Notes under the pieces: generated by a model
The model's input: only the letters and a program-made list of their open reading frames with translations
What the model was told of the DNA's origin: nothing
The model's database searches: none
Origin: Neorhizobium tomejilense
GTDB lineage: Bacteria; Pseudomonadota; Alphaproteobacteria; Rhizobiales; Rhizobiaceae
Direction of reading: 5' to 3'
DNA length: 64,000 bases
Assembly: GCA_002968845.1 (NCBI GenBank)
Contig: PVBG01000005.1
Location: 1 to 64,000 of the forward strand
Shown here: in pieces, positions 1 through 8,687 of the stretch
Layout of the letters: the number at the start of each line of letters is the position of its first letter
Numbering within the stretch: position 1 is the first letter of the stretch
Program-made: the position numbers and the translations under genes

Positions 1-24
1 CTCGGAGATGTGTATAAGCGACAG
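1..24. other. Residual Nextera adapter (sequencing artefact)
   Basis: The first 24 bases match the 3' end of the Illumina Nextera read-2 adapter. That is CTCGG followed by the 19-bp Tn5 mosaic end AGATGTGTATAAGAGACAG, with one difference: C instead of A at position 19. This is almost certainly library adapter left on a contig end and not genomic DNA. The open frame that starts at position 8 uses this artefact as its start and should not be annotated. Confidence 0.93.
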
Positions 25-417
25 GTCCAATGCGGTCTTTCCGTTTGCCCGTGGACAATTGACCGTTGCCCTCCAGCATCTCCAACGGCTTAACCACGTC
101 ACCATCCCCACCGTCCCAGCCCATGCCTACAATCCCCTCGCTTCCGTTGCCGGAGTGTTTCGCGAGACGTTCGCGGGCAGGCGGGAGCCGGCGCTTTCAT
201 CGGAACCGTAACGTGCGGGGATGGTGGGAGAGGTGAAAGCCATGGAGGGTGCGTCGCAAGACGACCATTCCTATCAAGCCTCCCCCGGACAGCCATGTCC
301 GGTTCGGTTGAGCCGTGCAAGTGGCATGATTTCCCGAAAGGAAGTCGTGAACAAAGCCACGCAGCGAGGCGAGGTGATCACCTGTAGGGGCCGGAAGCCC
401 CGAGAAGACGCCGAAGG

Positions 418-473
418 CCACGCGAATGCGGAGCCATACTATTATTTTACTATGAGGTTCCGCATTCGTGTGG
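418..473. repeat. Long stem-loop with AT-rich loop
   Basis: Positions 418-435 pair with 456-473 in an 18-bp stem containing two G-T wobbles, around a 20-nt AT-rich loop at 436-455. The composition of the loop differs sharply from its GC-rich surroundings. It could be a palindromic intergenic element or part of a structured RNA. It has no terminator-type T tract. Confidence 0.6.
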
Positions 474-553
474 GCTCTCCAATCTTTGAAAACCACGGCA
501 GGCGACTGCGCGGGGCTCTGGAATGTTGGCCGAAGGCTTTTAATCCTTGGTGA

Positions 554-582
554 TGGATCCTCGGGCTCGGCCCGAGGATCCA
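554..582 (-). terminator. Perfect 12-bp hairpin downstream of the enolase gene
   Basis: Bases 554-565 and 571-582 form a perfect 12-bp stem around a 5-nt loop. It lies 38 bp beyond the stop codon of the minus-strand gene at 620-1768. There is no T tract on either strand, so it is a 3'-end stabilising or weak termination structure, not a canonical intrinsic terminator. Confidence 0.4.
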
Positions 583-619
583 ATCACGGACGACAAGCTT
601 GGGAGGCAGAATAAACGGT

Positions 620-1768
620 TCACTCGACCAGGTTGGCGTTGATGAACTCGAAGTTGATGTCTTCGCCCATGCCCGGCTTGTCGGAGATATGCACGAAACC
701 GTCCTCGTCCATCGGATCGACGAGGGCGTTCAGGTATTCGAAGCCGTCGTCATATTCGAGGAACGGGTGCAGCAGGCCGCGCTCGTACCATTTCGCATTT
801 TTGGTGCAGGCAGCAATGATCAGGTTCGGAGCGCCATTGCCGTGGATTTCGCAGTTCATGCCGAAGGATTCGGCCAGATGCATGGTCTTCATTGCCGGGC
901 TGATGCCGCCGACGTCATGGACGCCGGTGCGCAGGATGTCGCAGGCCTTCGAGGTGATCCATTCGGCGCGGCTGAAATGCTTGCCGCCCGCACTTTCCGG
1001 GCCGAGGACCGGAATGTCGAGGTTTTCGGCAAGCCAGGCATAGGAAGCCGAGCTCTGCTCGTCCATCGGCTCCTCGATCCAGTCGAAGCCGAGCTTTTCG
1101 AGGCCCCTGCCGAGTTCCAGCGCTTCCGTGCGGGTATACCAGTGGAAGGCGTCGATCATCAGGTGGATATCCGGGCCGACCGCCTCGCGGACCGCGGCGC
1201 AGGCCTTGAGATCCATCTTGACGTCCGGCGCCCAGGAGACCGGCGGCATCCAGGTGTGCAGCTTGATGCCCTTGTAGCCGCGCTTGACGAGCTTTTCGCC
1301 AAACCGGCCGTAATCTTCCGGGGTTGCGAGGCCGTTCTCCAACTCGTCGCCACACATGATCGAGCCATAGGCGGGGATCTTTTCGCGATAACTGCCGATC
1401 AGTTTGTGGACCGGCATGTTCAGCTTGCGGCCGGCAAGGTCCCACAGGGCGCAATCGACGATCGCGAGCGCCCGGTCGGTCAACTGCATCGCGCTGCCGC
1501 GCTGCCAGTGAGCGAGGTCCTGCCACAGCCTTTCGCGGGCGAACGGATCTTCGCCGATCAGCACCTTCTTGACGAACTTGTCGATCACATGCGGGCGAAC
1601 GACTTCCGGCGGGGCAAAACAATAGCCTTCCGCACCGTCGTCATCGACGATGGTCAGCAGCGCCAGGTTGACCTTGTGCGGCGGGCCCGGATGGGCATGG
1701 CCGGCGGTATCCTGGTGGCGGCGCGTGGTGTGGGAGAATACGCGCACATTGACGTCTACGATCTTCAC
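620..1768 (-). CDS. Enolase-superfamily acid-sugar dehydratase/cycloisomerase-like enzyme
   Basis: This 382-residue protein has the mandelate racemase/muconate lactonising enzyme fold. Metal ligands are visible as the Asp of MIDAFHW, the Glu of WIEEP and the Glu of GPESAGG. The later HDVGG and EIHGNG segments give the Asp/His dyad region. The position of the catalytic KxK motif reads KLH (KxH), so it is not a classical mandelate racemase. I chose the GTG start at 1768 because AGGAGGA precedes it; a longer frame to 1810 has no such site. It lies downstream of a uronate dehydrogenase on the same strand, so it probably acts on an aldarate or aldarolactone. The exact substrate is unknown. Confidence 0.85.
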   Translation of the reverse strand: MKIVDVNVRVFSHTTRRHQDTAGHAHPGPPHKVNLALLTIVDDDGAEGYCFAPPEVVRPHVIDKFVKKVLIGEDPFARERLWQDLAHWQRGSAMQLTDRALAIVDCALWDLAGRKLNMPVHKLIGSYREKIPAYGSIMCGDELENGLATPEDYGRFGEKLVKRGYKGIKLHTWMPPVSWAPDVKMDLKACAAVREAVGPDIHLMIDAFHWYTRTEALELGRGLEKLGFDWIEEPMDEQSSASYAWLAENLDIPVLGPESAGGKHFSRAEWITSKACDILRTGVHDVGGISPAMKTMHLAESFGMNCEIHGNGAPNLIIAACTKNAKWYERGLLHPFLEYDDGFEYLNALVDPMDEDGFVHISDKPGMGEDINFEFINANLVE

Positions 1769-1873
1769 GAAATTCCTCCTGTCAGAAGCAGAGAGACGAC
1801 CCTCCACCATTTCATTTCGAGACCCGGCGAGGGCCGGATCGGAGCCGCCCGTGGGGCGGCGGAAGTCTGTCTT

Positions 1874-2674
1874 TCACGCATCGTCCGGATGGCCGGCCGA
1901 TGCGAAGGCGCCGCCTTGATAGATGACGGCGGGATCGGTCGGGTCTTGCCTGCCGGCTGCCGCTTCCACTTCGACGCGCCACTTTGCGGATGTGTCCTCG
2001 GGTTTCCAGCCGAGGAAAGCGGCATTGCGATTGTCCCACCACTGCTCGTCGTTGGCAGAGGTGCCGTAGACGATGGTGTGGGCGATCCGCGGTGCAGCAA
2101 AGGCGCGCCGGCAGAGGGAAAAGAAATCACGGTAGCTGAGCCAGGTCGCCAGCATGCGCGTGTTGGCCGGCTTTTCGAAGCACGAACCGATGCGGACGGA
2201 CAAAGTCTCCTGTCCGAATTTCTCGAAATAGAGGCTGGCAATCGCCTCTCCGAAGACCTTCGAAGCCCCGTAGAGCGAGTCCGGCTTCGGCACGACCGTG
2301 TTGTCGAGCCGTTCATCGCACCGATAGTAACCGACGACGTGGTTGGAGCTTGCGAAGACGATGCGCGGCAGGCCGTTGTGGCGGGCGGCTTCGTAGATAT
2401 TGTAGAGGCCGACGATATTGCCCTGGACGATGAGGTCGAACGTCTTTTCGAGGGAAATGCCGCCGAGATGAACGATGCCGTCGACGCCCTCGACCAGCTT
2501 TGCGACACCCGCGGCATCCGCCAGATCGCATTGAACGAAGGTTTCGCCCGCGCCCGCATCGGCGATCTCACCGATATCCGACAGCACGACATGCTCGGCG
2601 ATCTCCCTCAGCATCGGCCGGATTGCCCGGCCGACACCCCCCGCGGCGCCGGTTAAAAGCAGTCTCTTGAGCAT
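1874..2674 (-). CDS. udh: Uronate dehydrogenase (NAD-dependent), copy 1
   Basis: A 266-residue extended SDR protein that closely resembles Agrobacterium uronate dehydrogenase, which oxidises D-glucuronate or D-galacturonate to the aldarolactone using NAD. It has the nucleotide-binding GAAGGVG near residue 9, the FASSNHVVGYY active-site block, and catalytic YGASK with Tyr135 and Lys139. It is divergent from the GntR gene at 2834 and is followed by the enolase-superfamily gene, so both are probably co-transcribed. A second paralogue lies at 6619-7434. The substrate assignment is inferred from family similarity. Confidence 0.88.
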   Translation of the reverse strand: MLKRLLLTGAAGGVGRAIRPMLREIAEHVVLSDIGEIADAGAGETFVQCDLADAAGVAKLVEGVDGIVHLGGISLEKTFDLIVQGNIVGLYNIYEAARHNGLPRIVFASSNHVVGYYRCDERLDNTVVPKPDSLYGASKVFGEAIASLYFEKFGQETLSVRIGSCFEKPANTRMLATWLSYRDFFSLCRRAFAAPRIAHTIVYGTSANDEQWWDNRNAAFLGWKPEDTSAKWRVEVEAAAGRQDPTDPAVIYQGGAFASAGHPDDA

Positions 2675-2746
2675 TCTTCCCTCATGGGCGGGCCGTCAGT
2701 GAATATGCGTCGGCTCGCCTTGTCATCATACCTCATAGGTCATCTC

Positions 2747-2774
2747 ATACTATAGGTCCATGGCTGGGCGTCAA
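2747..2774 (-). promoter_or_regulatory. Candidate sigma70-type promoter for udh copy 1
   Basis: Read on the minus strand there is TTGACG (2774-2769), a 16-bp spacer and TAGTAT (2752-2747), about 75 bp upstream of the udh start. The region between the divergent udh and gntR genes also has several TCAT/ATGA half sites that could bind the GntR protein, but no perfect copy of the palindrome seen at 3629 and 6548. Confidence 0.45.
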
Positions 2775-2833
2775 TAAAATTCTTGCTCGGCGCTTGACAA
2801 CTAGGGCAGGTTTTACCCCTCTAAGTAGCTGAA

Positions 2834-3598
2834 ATGGCAAAGCGAGAGAGCGGGCTGACATTGAAGAGAGCAGATAACATCACCGGGGAGGCACCCTCGC
2901 GAAAAGGCCGCAATCTGGTCGAGACGGTTGGCCGGCGGATGCGGGATGCGATCGCGAGCGGCGCGTTGAAGCCTGGTGACAAGCTGCCCACCGAAAGCGG
3001 GCTGACGCTGCAATACGAGGTCAGCCGCACGGTCATCCGCGAGGCGATCGCTTCGTTGCGGGCCGACAATCTCGTCGAGGTCCGCCACGGCGTCGGCGTC
3101 TTCGTTCTGGCGCCGCAAGGCGGGCTGCAGGCGGGCTTCCGCACGGTGGATGCCAACCGCGTTTCCTCCATCATCGAAATGCTGGAAGTCCGCGCTGCCA
3201 TCGAGATAGAGGCTGCGGGTCTTGCTGCGGTCCGTTCGTCGCCGGCGCAGCAGGAACTGATCTTCGAATGTCTCGAGACGATCAAGCGGCAGATCGCTGC
3301 CGGTGCGGCAACGGTTGAAAGCGACCGGGCTTTCCATTTGGCCATCGCGGACGCGACCAACAACCCGCGTTTCCGGGAACTGCTGGAGGCGATCGGCAAG
3401 CAGATGATTCCGCGATCGCTGCTGCAGGAGGGTGAAGTGGAGATTTCGCCGCCTGAATACCTGGCCCAGATCCAGGATGAACATGCCCGTATCGCCCGCG
3501 CAATCACGGATGGTGATGATTCGGCTGCTCGCGACGCCATGCGCATGCATCTCAAGGGGAGCCAGCAACGCTATCGCTCGCTGATGCGGCGGCCCTGA
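2834..3598 (+). CDS. GntR-family (FadR subfamily) transcriptional regulator
   Basis: 254 residues. An N-terminal winged helix-turn-helix (about residues 25-95, containing LPTESGL and SRTVIREAIASL) is followed by an all-helical FCD ligand-binding domain with the expected Asp/His metal-binding pattern (FHLAIADATNNPRF). It stands between the divergent udh gene and kdgD, so it is the likely local repressor of uronate/aldarate genes, with an aldarate intermediate as plausible effector. A 15-bp palindrome at the kdgD and second udh promoters is the best operator candidate. No strong ribosome binding site precedes the ATG. Confidence 0.88.
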   Translation: MAKRESGLTLKRADNITGEAPSRKGRNLVETVGRRMRDAIASGALKPGDKLPTESGLTLQYEVSRTVIREAIASLRADNLVEVRHGVGVFVLAPQGGLQAGFRTVDANRVSSIIEMLEVRAAIEIEAAGLAAVRSSPAQQELIFECLETIKRQIAAGAATVESDRAFHLAIADATNNPRFRELLEAIGKQMIPRSLLQEGEVEISPPEYLAQIQDEHARIARAITDGDDSAARDAMRMHLKGSQQRYRSLMRRP

Positions 3599-3623
3599 TG
3601 CGTCCATAAAGATAATACAACTA

Positions 3624-4619
<996 letters not shown>

Positions 4620-4656
4620 GCGTCCTCCCCTCCAACCCTCTCCCCGAGTGCATCAG

Positions 4657-4683
4657 CCGGCAGGTCCACCCTGCCGGTTTTTT
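4657..4683 (+). terminator. Intrinsic terminator of kdgD
   Basis: A perfect 8-bp stem, CCGGCAGG/CCTGCCGG, with a 5-nt loop is followed by six T residues (4678-4683). It lies 38 bp after the kdgD stop codon. Confidence 0.9.
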
Positions 4684-4714
4684 CGTGTCCGCAGCCGAGC
4701 GTTGGCGCCCATAT

Positions 4715-4744
4715 AAAAAACGCCCGCAACCGGGGTTGCGAGCG
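4715..4744 (-). terminator. Intrinsic terminator of the minus-strand solute-binding protein gene
   Basis: On the minus strand a GC-rich 10-bp stem with one wobble (4744-4721) is followed by six T residues (4720-4715). It lies 33 bp beyond the stop codon of the gene at 4777-6369. Together with 4657-4683 it separates two convergent transcription units. Confidence 0.88.
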
Positions 4745-4776
4745 CTCGTCCTGGGAGGGACTTATCGCTTGAGTGG

Positions 4777-6369
4777 TCAGCGCTGCTTGGACACGCTGCG
4801 CAGACGAACCGTCCAGCCGTAGTGGTTCACGTAACCCTTGACGTCGGCGCGATAGACGACGCTGTCGATGACCGCCGAGATCGGCTGCAGCGCGGGAACG
4901 AGTTCCTCGTATCGCTTCTGGATGTCTTCATACGCCGTCTTCTGCTTCGCCTGATCGCGCTCCACCAGTGCCTTGGCGGACATGTCGTTCAGCTGCTGGT
5001 CGAAGAAGGACGTGCGCCAGCCGATGATGCCGCTGAGCTTGGCGTCGTCGGCGTTGTTCGGGTTGATAACGAGGGCGCGCAGGTTGGAATGCGGATGCGG
5101 CTCCTGGCCGCCGCCGCCGCGACCGACGAGCATTTCGAACTTGCGTTCGCGCATCGGGCCATAGATCTGGTCACCGGCGCCCTGGACGATTTCGGCCTTG
5201 ATGCCGGCCTGGGCAAGGGTTGCCTGGATCGCGGTGGCGGTGTCCGTGAAAGGCGGCTCGTTGAGCGTCAGCAGCCTGACCGGGAAACCGTCGGGATAAC
5301 CTGCCTTGGCGAGCAGTTCCTTTGCCTTGGCGACGTCGAGCTTGTAGTCCGGGTCGGGCAGGCTGCCGATGACGCCGTCGGCGACCGGGCGAAGACGCTT
5401 CGTGCCGTAGTTCGGCATGATCGACTTGTTGATGCCGTTATAGTCGATCAGGTGACGGATCGCGAGGCGCACATCCGGGTTCTTGAAGCGCTCGTCCTTC
5501 ATGCTCACGGCGAGGAAATAGAAGCCCGAGCTCGGCGTGCTCTGCACCTCGACGTCCTTGTTCTTGCCGAGCGCGGCGATGTCGGGAACCGAAAGGCCGA
5601 TCGCGACGTCCACGTCGCCCTTTTCCAGCATCAGCCGCTTGGTCTGGGATTCCGGCATGTGCCGGAAGATCACGCGCTTCATCTTGGGCTTCTCGCCCCA
5701 GTAATCGTCGAACCGCGTCAGGATGAGCATTTCGTTAGAGGACCAGCGCGTCAGGCTGAAGGCGCCTGAACCGGCGACATTGATCTTCAGCCAGGCCGCG
5801 GCCTTGTCGCCGTTCGCCTCGTGGCTCATGGCGGTCTTCATGTCGATGACCGCGCTGGCATCCGGCTTGCCAAAAATGTCGAGCGTGAGCTGCGGATCGG
5901 TCGGTTGAGCCGGCTTGAGGGTAATCTTGTTGCCGTCGGCCGTCAGCAGCTGGTCGATATTGTTGGCCTTGTAACCGAAGGACGACCAGACGCCCGCGCC
6001 GACCAGGCCAAGGCTGATGTTGCGTTTGATCGACCAGATGACATCTTCGGCCCGGACCGGGTTGCCGGACGTGAACTTCGCGCCTTCCCTCAGCGTGAAG
6101 GTGATCGAGCCGTCATCCGCGACCGTCCAGGCGCTGGCGAGACCGGGATTGACGGTCTTCTTGTCCGGCGCGAGTTCCACGAGGGTATCATAGAGATTGG
6201 CGATGACGCCCGTCGCCTCGCGGCCTGAAATCGCCGCCGGGTCGAGGGTCAGGATATTGTTCATGCTGAGGCCGACGATCAATTGGTCGGCGGGGGTATC
6301 GGCGTATGCGCCGGCCGGCGCAGACAGCGTCAGAGCCGTGGCCAGAGCCACATGCTTCATCCATTTCAT
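4777..6369 (-). CDS. ABC transporter substrate-binding protein, family 5 (peptide/opine type), orphan
   Basis: A 530-residue SBP_bac_5 protein with a Sec signal peptide ending around APAGAYA. The N-terminal lobe has LTLDPAAISGREATG, and the VRAEDVIWSIKR block is typical of DppA/OppA-like proteins. The start at 6369 is chosen because GGAGGA lies 7 bp upstream; a frame from 6393 lacks such a site. No permease or ATPase gene lies next to it, and it ends in its own terminator, so it must borrow transporter components from elsewhere. Its place in the uronate cluster suggests an oligosaccharide or acid-sugar ligand, but this is inference. Confidence 0.85.
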   Translation of the reverse strand: MKWMKHVALATALTLSAPAGAYADTPADQLIVGLSMNNILTLDPAAISGREATGVIANLYDTLVELAPDKKTVNPGLASAWTVADDGSITFTLREGAKFTSGNPVRAEDVIWSIKRNISLGLVGAGVWSSFGYKANNIDQLLTADGNKITLKPAQPTDPQLTLDIFGKPDASAVIDMKTAMSHEANGDKAAAWLKINVAGSGAFSLTRWSSNEMLILTRFDDYWGEKPKMKRVIFRHMPESQTKRLMLEKGDVDVAIGLSVPDIAALGKNKDVEVQSTPSSGFYFLAVSMKDERFKNPDVRLAIRHLIDYNGINKSIMPNYGTKRLRPVADGVIGSLPDPDYKLDVAKAKELLAKAGYPDGFPVRLLTLNEPPFTDTATAIQATLAQAGIKAEIVQGAGDQIYGPMRERKFEMLVGRGGGGQEPHPHSNLRALVINPNNADDAKLSGIIGWRTSFFDQQLNDMSAKALVERDQAKQKTAYEDIQKRYEELVPALQPISAVIDSVVYRADVKGYVNHYGWTVRLRSVSKQR

Positions 6370-6547
6370 CTGGGGTTCCTCCATTCCAGGCACCCAAGTG
6401 AGTATGACGTCACATGACTGCTACATTGTATGAAGACGGAAAAGATAACCCTCGTCAACTGAGGTAGGCCTATAAAATAATGCATCTCGCGCCATTTTGA
6501 CTTCGGAGTAGCGCGGCCGGTACCTTGATATGCTATTTGGAGCTTCC

Positions 6548-6591
6548 AGTCATATTATGAGTTGACGTGCATTCGAGGCGCCTTCTAGATT
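6548..6591 (+). promoter_or_regulatory. Promoter and palindromic operator for udh copy 2
   Basis: AGTCATATTATGAGT (6548-6562) is a one-mismatch copy of the reverse complement of the palindrome at the kdgD promoter. It overlaps by one base the -35 element TTGACG (6562-6567). An 18-bp spacer leads to TAGATT (6586-6591), 27 bp before the ATG at 6619. Confidence 0.6.
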
Positions 6592-6618
6592 ACAGGCAGC
6601 ATGTCGAGGAGGAACGGG

Positions 6619-7434
6619 ATGAAGCGGCTTCTGATCACGGGGGCGGCCGGCAACATGGGCAAGGCCATGCGCCGGCGGCTCGGGCACCTGGCGGAGGTCA
6701 TCCGCATTTCCGACATCTCTCCTCTGGACGATGTCGCGGCCAACGAGGAACCTTTTGCCTGCGACCTGGCGGATTCCGATGCCGTCCTGCGCATGGTGGA
6801 AGGGTGCGACGGCATCCTGCATTTCGGCGGCATTCCTTCCGAGAACACCTTTGCCAGCATTCTCGACAGCAATATCCGCGGCCTGCACAATCTCTACGAA
6901 GCGGCGCGAAAGCACGGAAAACCGCGTATCCTGTTTGCCAGCAGCAACCATACGGTCGGCTTCTATCGGCAGGACCAGTTCATCGGGGTCGATCGGCCCA
7001 CCAAGCCGGACGGCCTTTATGGCGTCTCGAAATGCTTCGGCGAGGGTTTGGCGCAGATGTATTTTCACAAATTCGGCCAGGAGACGGCGATCGTCCGCAT
7101 CGGTGCCTGCTGGCCGAAGCCGACGACGGTGCGGATGCTGTCGATCTGGCTGAGCTTCGACGACATGGCTTCGCTTGCGGAGAGGGTCTTCAGGGCGCCT
7201 TATCTCGGTTGCCCGACGATCTGGGGTGTTTCGGACAATCAGCCGAAATGGTGGGACAACTCCGCTTCCGCCTATCTGGGCTGGGTCCCGAAGGACAGTT
7301 CCGAGATCTATCGCTCGGAGGTGGAACGCAATCCGGGCATTCCGGACAAGGGATCGTCACAAGCCAAGTGGCAGGGCGGCGGTTTCGTCGACGATCCGAT
7401 CTACACCGAACCTCCCCGTTCCCTGAACCGGTAA
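6619..7434 (+). CDS. udh: Uronate dehydrogenase (NAD-dependent), copy 2
   Basis: 271 residues, the same extended SDR family as the gene at 1874-2674. The nucleotide-binding motif GAAGNMG is near the N-terminus. FASSNHTVGFY and YGVSK (Tyr134, Lys138) form the active site. The start at 6619 follows GAGGAGG by 6 bp; an ATG at 6601 lacks a site. It is followed 7 bp later by an enolase-superfamily gene, mirroring the udh-enolase pair on the minus strand. By eye it resembles the Agrobacterium enzyme at least as closely as copy 1, so this may be the main galacturonate/glucuronate enzyme and the other a variant. Confidence 0.87.
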   Translation: MKRLLITGAAGNMGKAMRRRLGHLAEVIRISDISPLDDVAANEEPFACDLADSDAVLRMVEGCDGILHFGGIPSENTFASILDSNIRGLHNLYEAARKHGKPRILFASSNHTVGFYRQDQFIGVDRPTKPDGLYGVSKCFGEGLAQMYFHKFGQETAIVRIGACWPKPTTVRMLSIWLSFDDMASLAERVFRAPYLGCPTIWGVSDNQPKWWDNSASAYLGWVPKDSSEIYRSEVERNPGIPDKGSSQAKWQGGGFVDDPIYTEPPRSLNR

Positions 7435-7441
7435 CGTCCCC

Positions 7442-8521
7442 ATGAAAATCACCGACCTCACCACCACCGCCGTCAGCCTGCCGCTGGCCGAACCGCTCGG
7501 TAATGCCACGGCGACCATCCATCAATTCTCCTGCATCGTGATCGATCTCGTCACCGACGAGGGATTGCGGGGCGAAAACCTGATCTTCACCATCCGGCCG
7601 GAGCAGTTGAAGCTTCTGGACAGCATGGTGCATGTGCTGCGGGATGCGGTGATCGGGCGCGATCCGGACGATACGGGCGCCTTCTGGCAGGACGCCTGGC
7701 GACGCATCAACTTCATCAGTTTCACCGGCGTCTCGATCATGGGCATTTCGGCGATCGATGGCGCCATGTGGGATCTAAGAGCCAAGCGCGCCGGCCTTTC
7801 GATCTCGCGGATGCTGGGACGTAGCCGTGAAGTCATTCCGGCTTATGCGAGCGGCGGCCTCTGGCTCACCCAGGACATTCCCTCGCTCGTCCGGCAGGCG
7901 GAAGGTTTCGTCGCAGCCGGCTTCAAGGCGATGAAGCTGCGGCTTGCGGGACGGATCGATGTCGACCTGCCGCGTGTGAAGGCCGTTCGGGCGGCGATCG
8001 GCAGCGGTATCGGGCTGATGATCGATGCCAACCAGGTGCTCGACGTCGATGCGGCGATCAGGCTCGGCGATGCGCTGGCGCCGTTTGATATCGCCTGGTT
8101 CGAGGAGCCGGTGCCGGCCCACGCATTGGAGGATTCGGCCAAGGTGGCAAAAGCCCTGCGGATGCCGATCGCGTCCGGTGAAAATGAATATACGCGCTAC
8201 GGCTTCCGGCGGATGATCGAGACGGGAGCCGCCTCCATTCTCATGCCGGATCTCCAGCGGGTTGGCGGCGTCACCGAATTTTCCCGCGTCGGCGCACTGG
8301 CGGCAAGCTTTGACCTGCCGATCTCGTCGCATCTTTTCCCCGAAATGAGCCTGCAGTTGCTGGCGCATGTCCCGACCGCCCATTCCCTGGAATACGTGGA
8401 ATGGTTCACGCCGCTCTACGAGGAGAAGATAAAGCTCGTTGACGGGACGGCCCAGATTCCGGATGCGCCCGGCTGGGGGATGTCCTTGGACCGGGATGCG
8501 ATCCGCCACCACGCTCTCTAG
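7442..8521 (+). CDS. Mandelate racemase/enolase-superfamily acid-sugar enzyme
   Basis: 359 residues. Metal ligands are the Asp of LMIDANQV, the Glu of WFEEPVP and the Glu of SGENEY. The Asp of PDLQRVGG and the His of SSHLFPE form the general-base dyad typical of the mandelate racemase subgroup, and the C-terminal TAHSLEYVEW region also resembles it. The KxK position reads KLR (MKLRL), a KxR variant. The gene lies 7 bp downstream of udh copy 2 and is presumably translated from the same mRNA. A galactarate/glucarate dehydratase or lactone cycloisomerase role is likely; a specific substrate cannot be read from the sequence. Confidence 0.85.
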   Translation: MKITDLTTTAVSLPLAEPLGNATATIHQFSCIVIDLVTDEGLRGENLIFTIRPEQLKLLDSMVHVLRDAVIGRDPDDTGAFWQDAWRRINFISFTGVSIMGISAIDGAMWDLRAKRAGLSISRMLGRSREVIPAYASGGLWLTQDIPSLVRQAEGFVAAGFKAMKLRLAGRIDVDLPRVKAVRAAIGSGIGLMIDANQVLDVDAAIRLGDALAPFDIAWFEEPVPAHALEDSAKVAKALRMPIASGENEYTRYGFRRMIETGAASILMPDLQRVGGVTEFSRVGALAASFDLPISSHLFPEMSLQLLAHVPTAHSLEYVEWFTPLYEEKIKLVDGTAQIPDAPGWGMSLDRDAIRHHAL

Positions 8522-8558
8522 GCTGAAATCCGCATAGGACGAGATTTGCCCCGTTTTC

Positions 8559-8572
8559 TTGCGAAAGCGCAA
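8559..8572 (+). promoter_or_regulatory. NnrR box upstream of nirK
   Basis: TTGCGAAAGCGCAA is a perfect TTGCG-N4-CGCAA dyad, the recognised site of the nitric-oxide-responsive CRP/FNR-family regulator NnrR in rhizobia. It is centred about 122 bp before the nirK start codon and 45 bp after the end of the preceding gene, so it marks the nirK promoter. Confidence 0.85.
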
Positions 8573-8687
8573 GCAAATGCCCATGCCCTGTTTGTTTCAC
8601 GTCAAAGAGAAGAGGTTGGCGTAGACATAAATTCTATTTCCAGAGGACGGCGATTTACTCCGCCCCTTGTTCCGAAGGAAAGAAACC

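Larger units (their letters stand above)
25..619. other. Non-coding structured stretch, possible group II intron remnant
   Basis: I see no convincing gene here. The short frames have no ribosome binding site and no recognisable product. The DNA is rich in stem-loops: CCGGACA/TGTCCGG at 285-302, a long hairpin at 418-473 and a perfect hairpin at 554-582. A GTGCG at 213-217, followed by purine-rich, GAAA-like segments, vaguely recalls the 5' end of a bacterial group II intron. I see no intron-encoded reverse transcriptase and no clear domain V. The identity is open. Confidence 0.3.

Noticed and set aside
599..2656. Long plus-strand open frame (685 codons) over the enolase and udh genes
   Set aside because: It is antisense to two clear protein families, has no ribosome binding site and its product matches nothing. 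GC-rich DNA produces such shadow frames.
2733..2758. Further GntR operator copy in the udh/gntR divergence
   Set aside because: Only partial TCAT/ATGA half sites occur; none matches the 15-bp palindrome at 3629 and 6548 closely enough.
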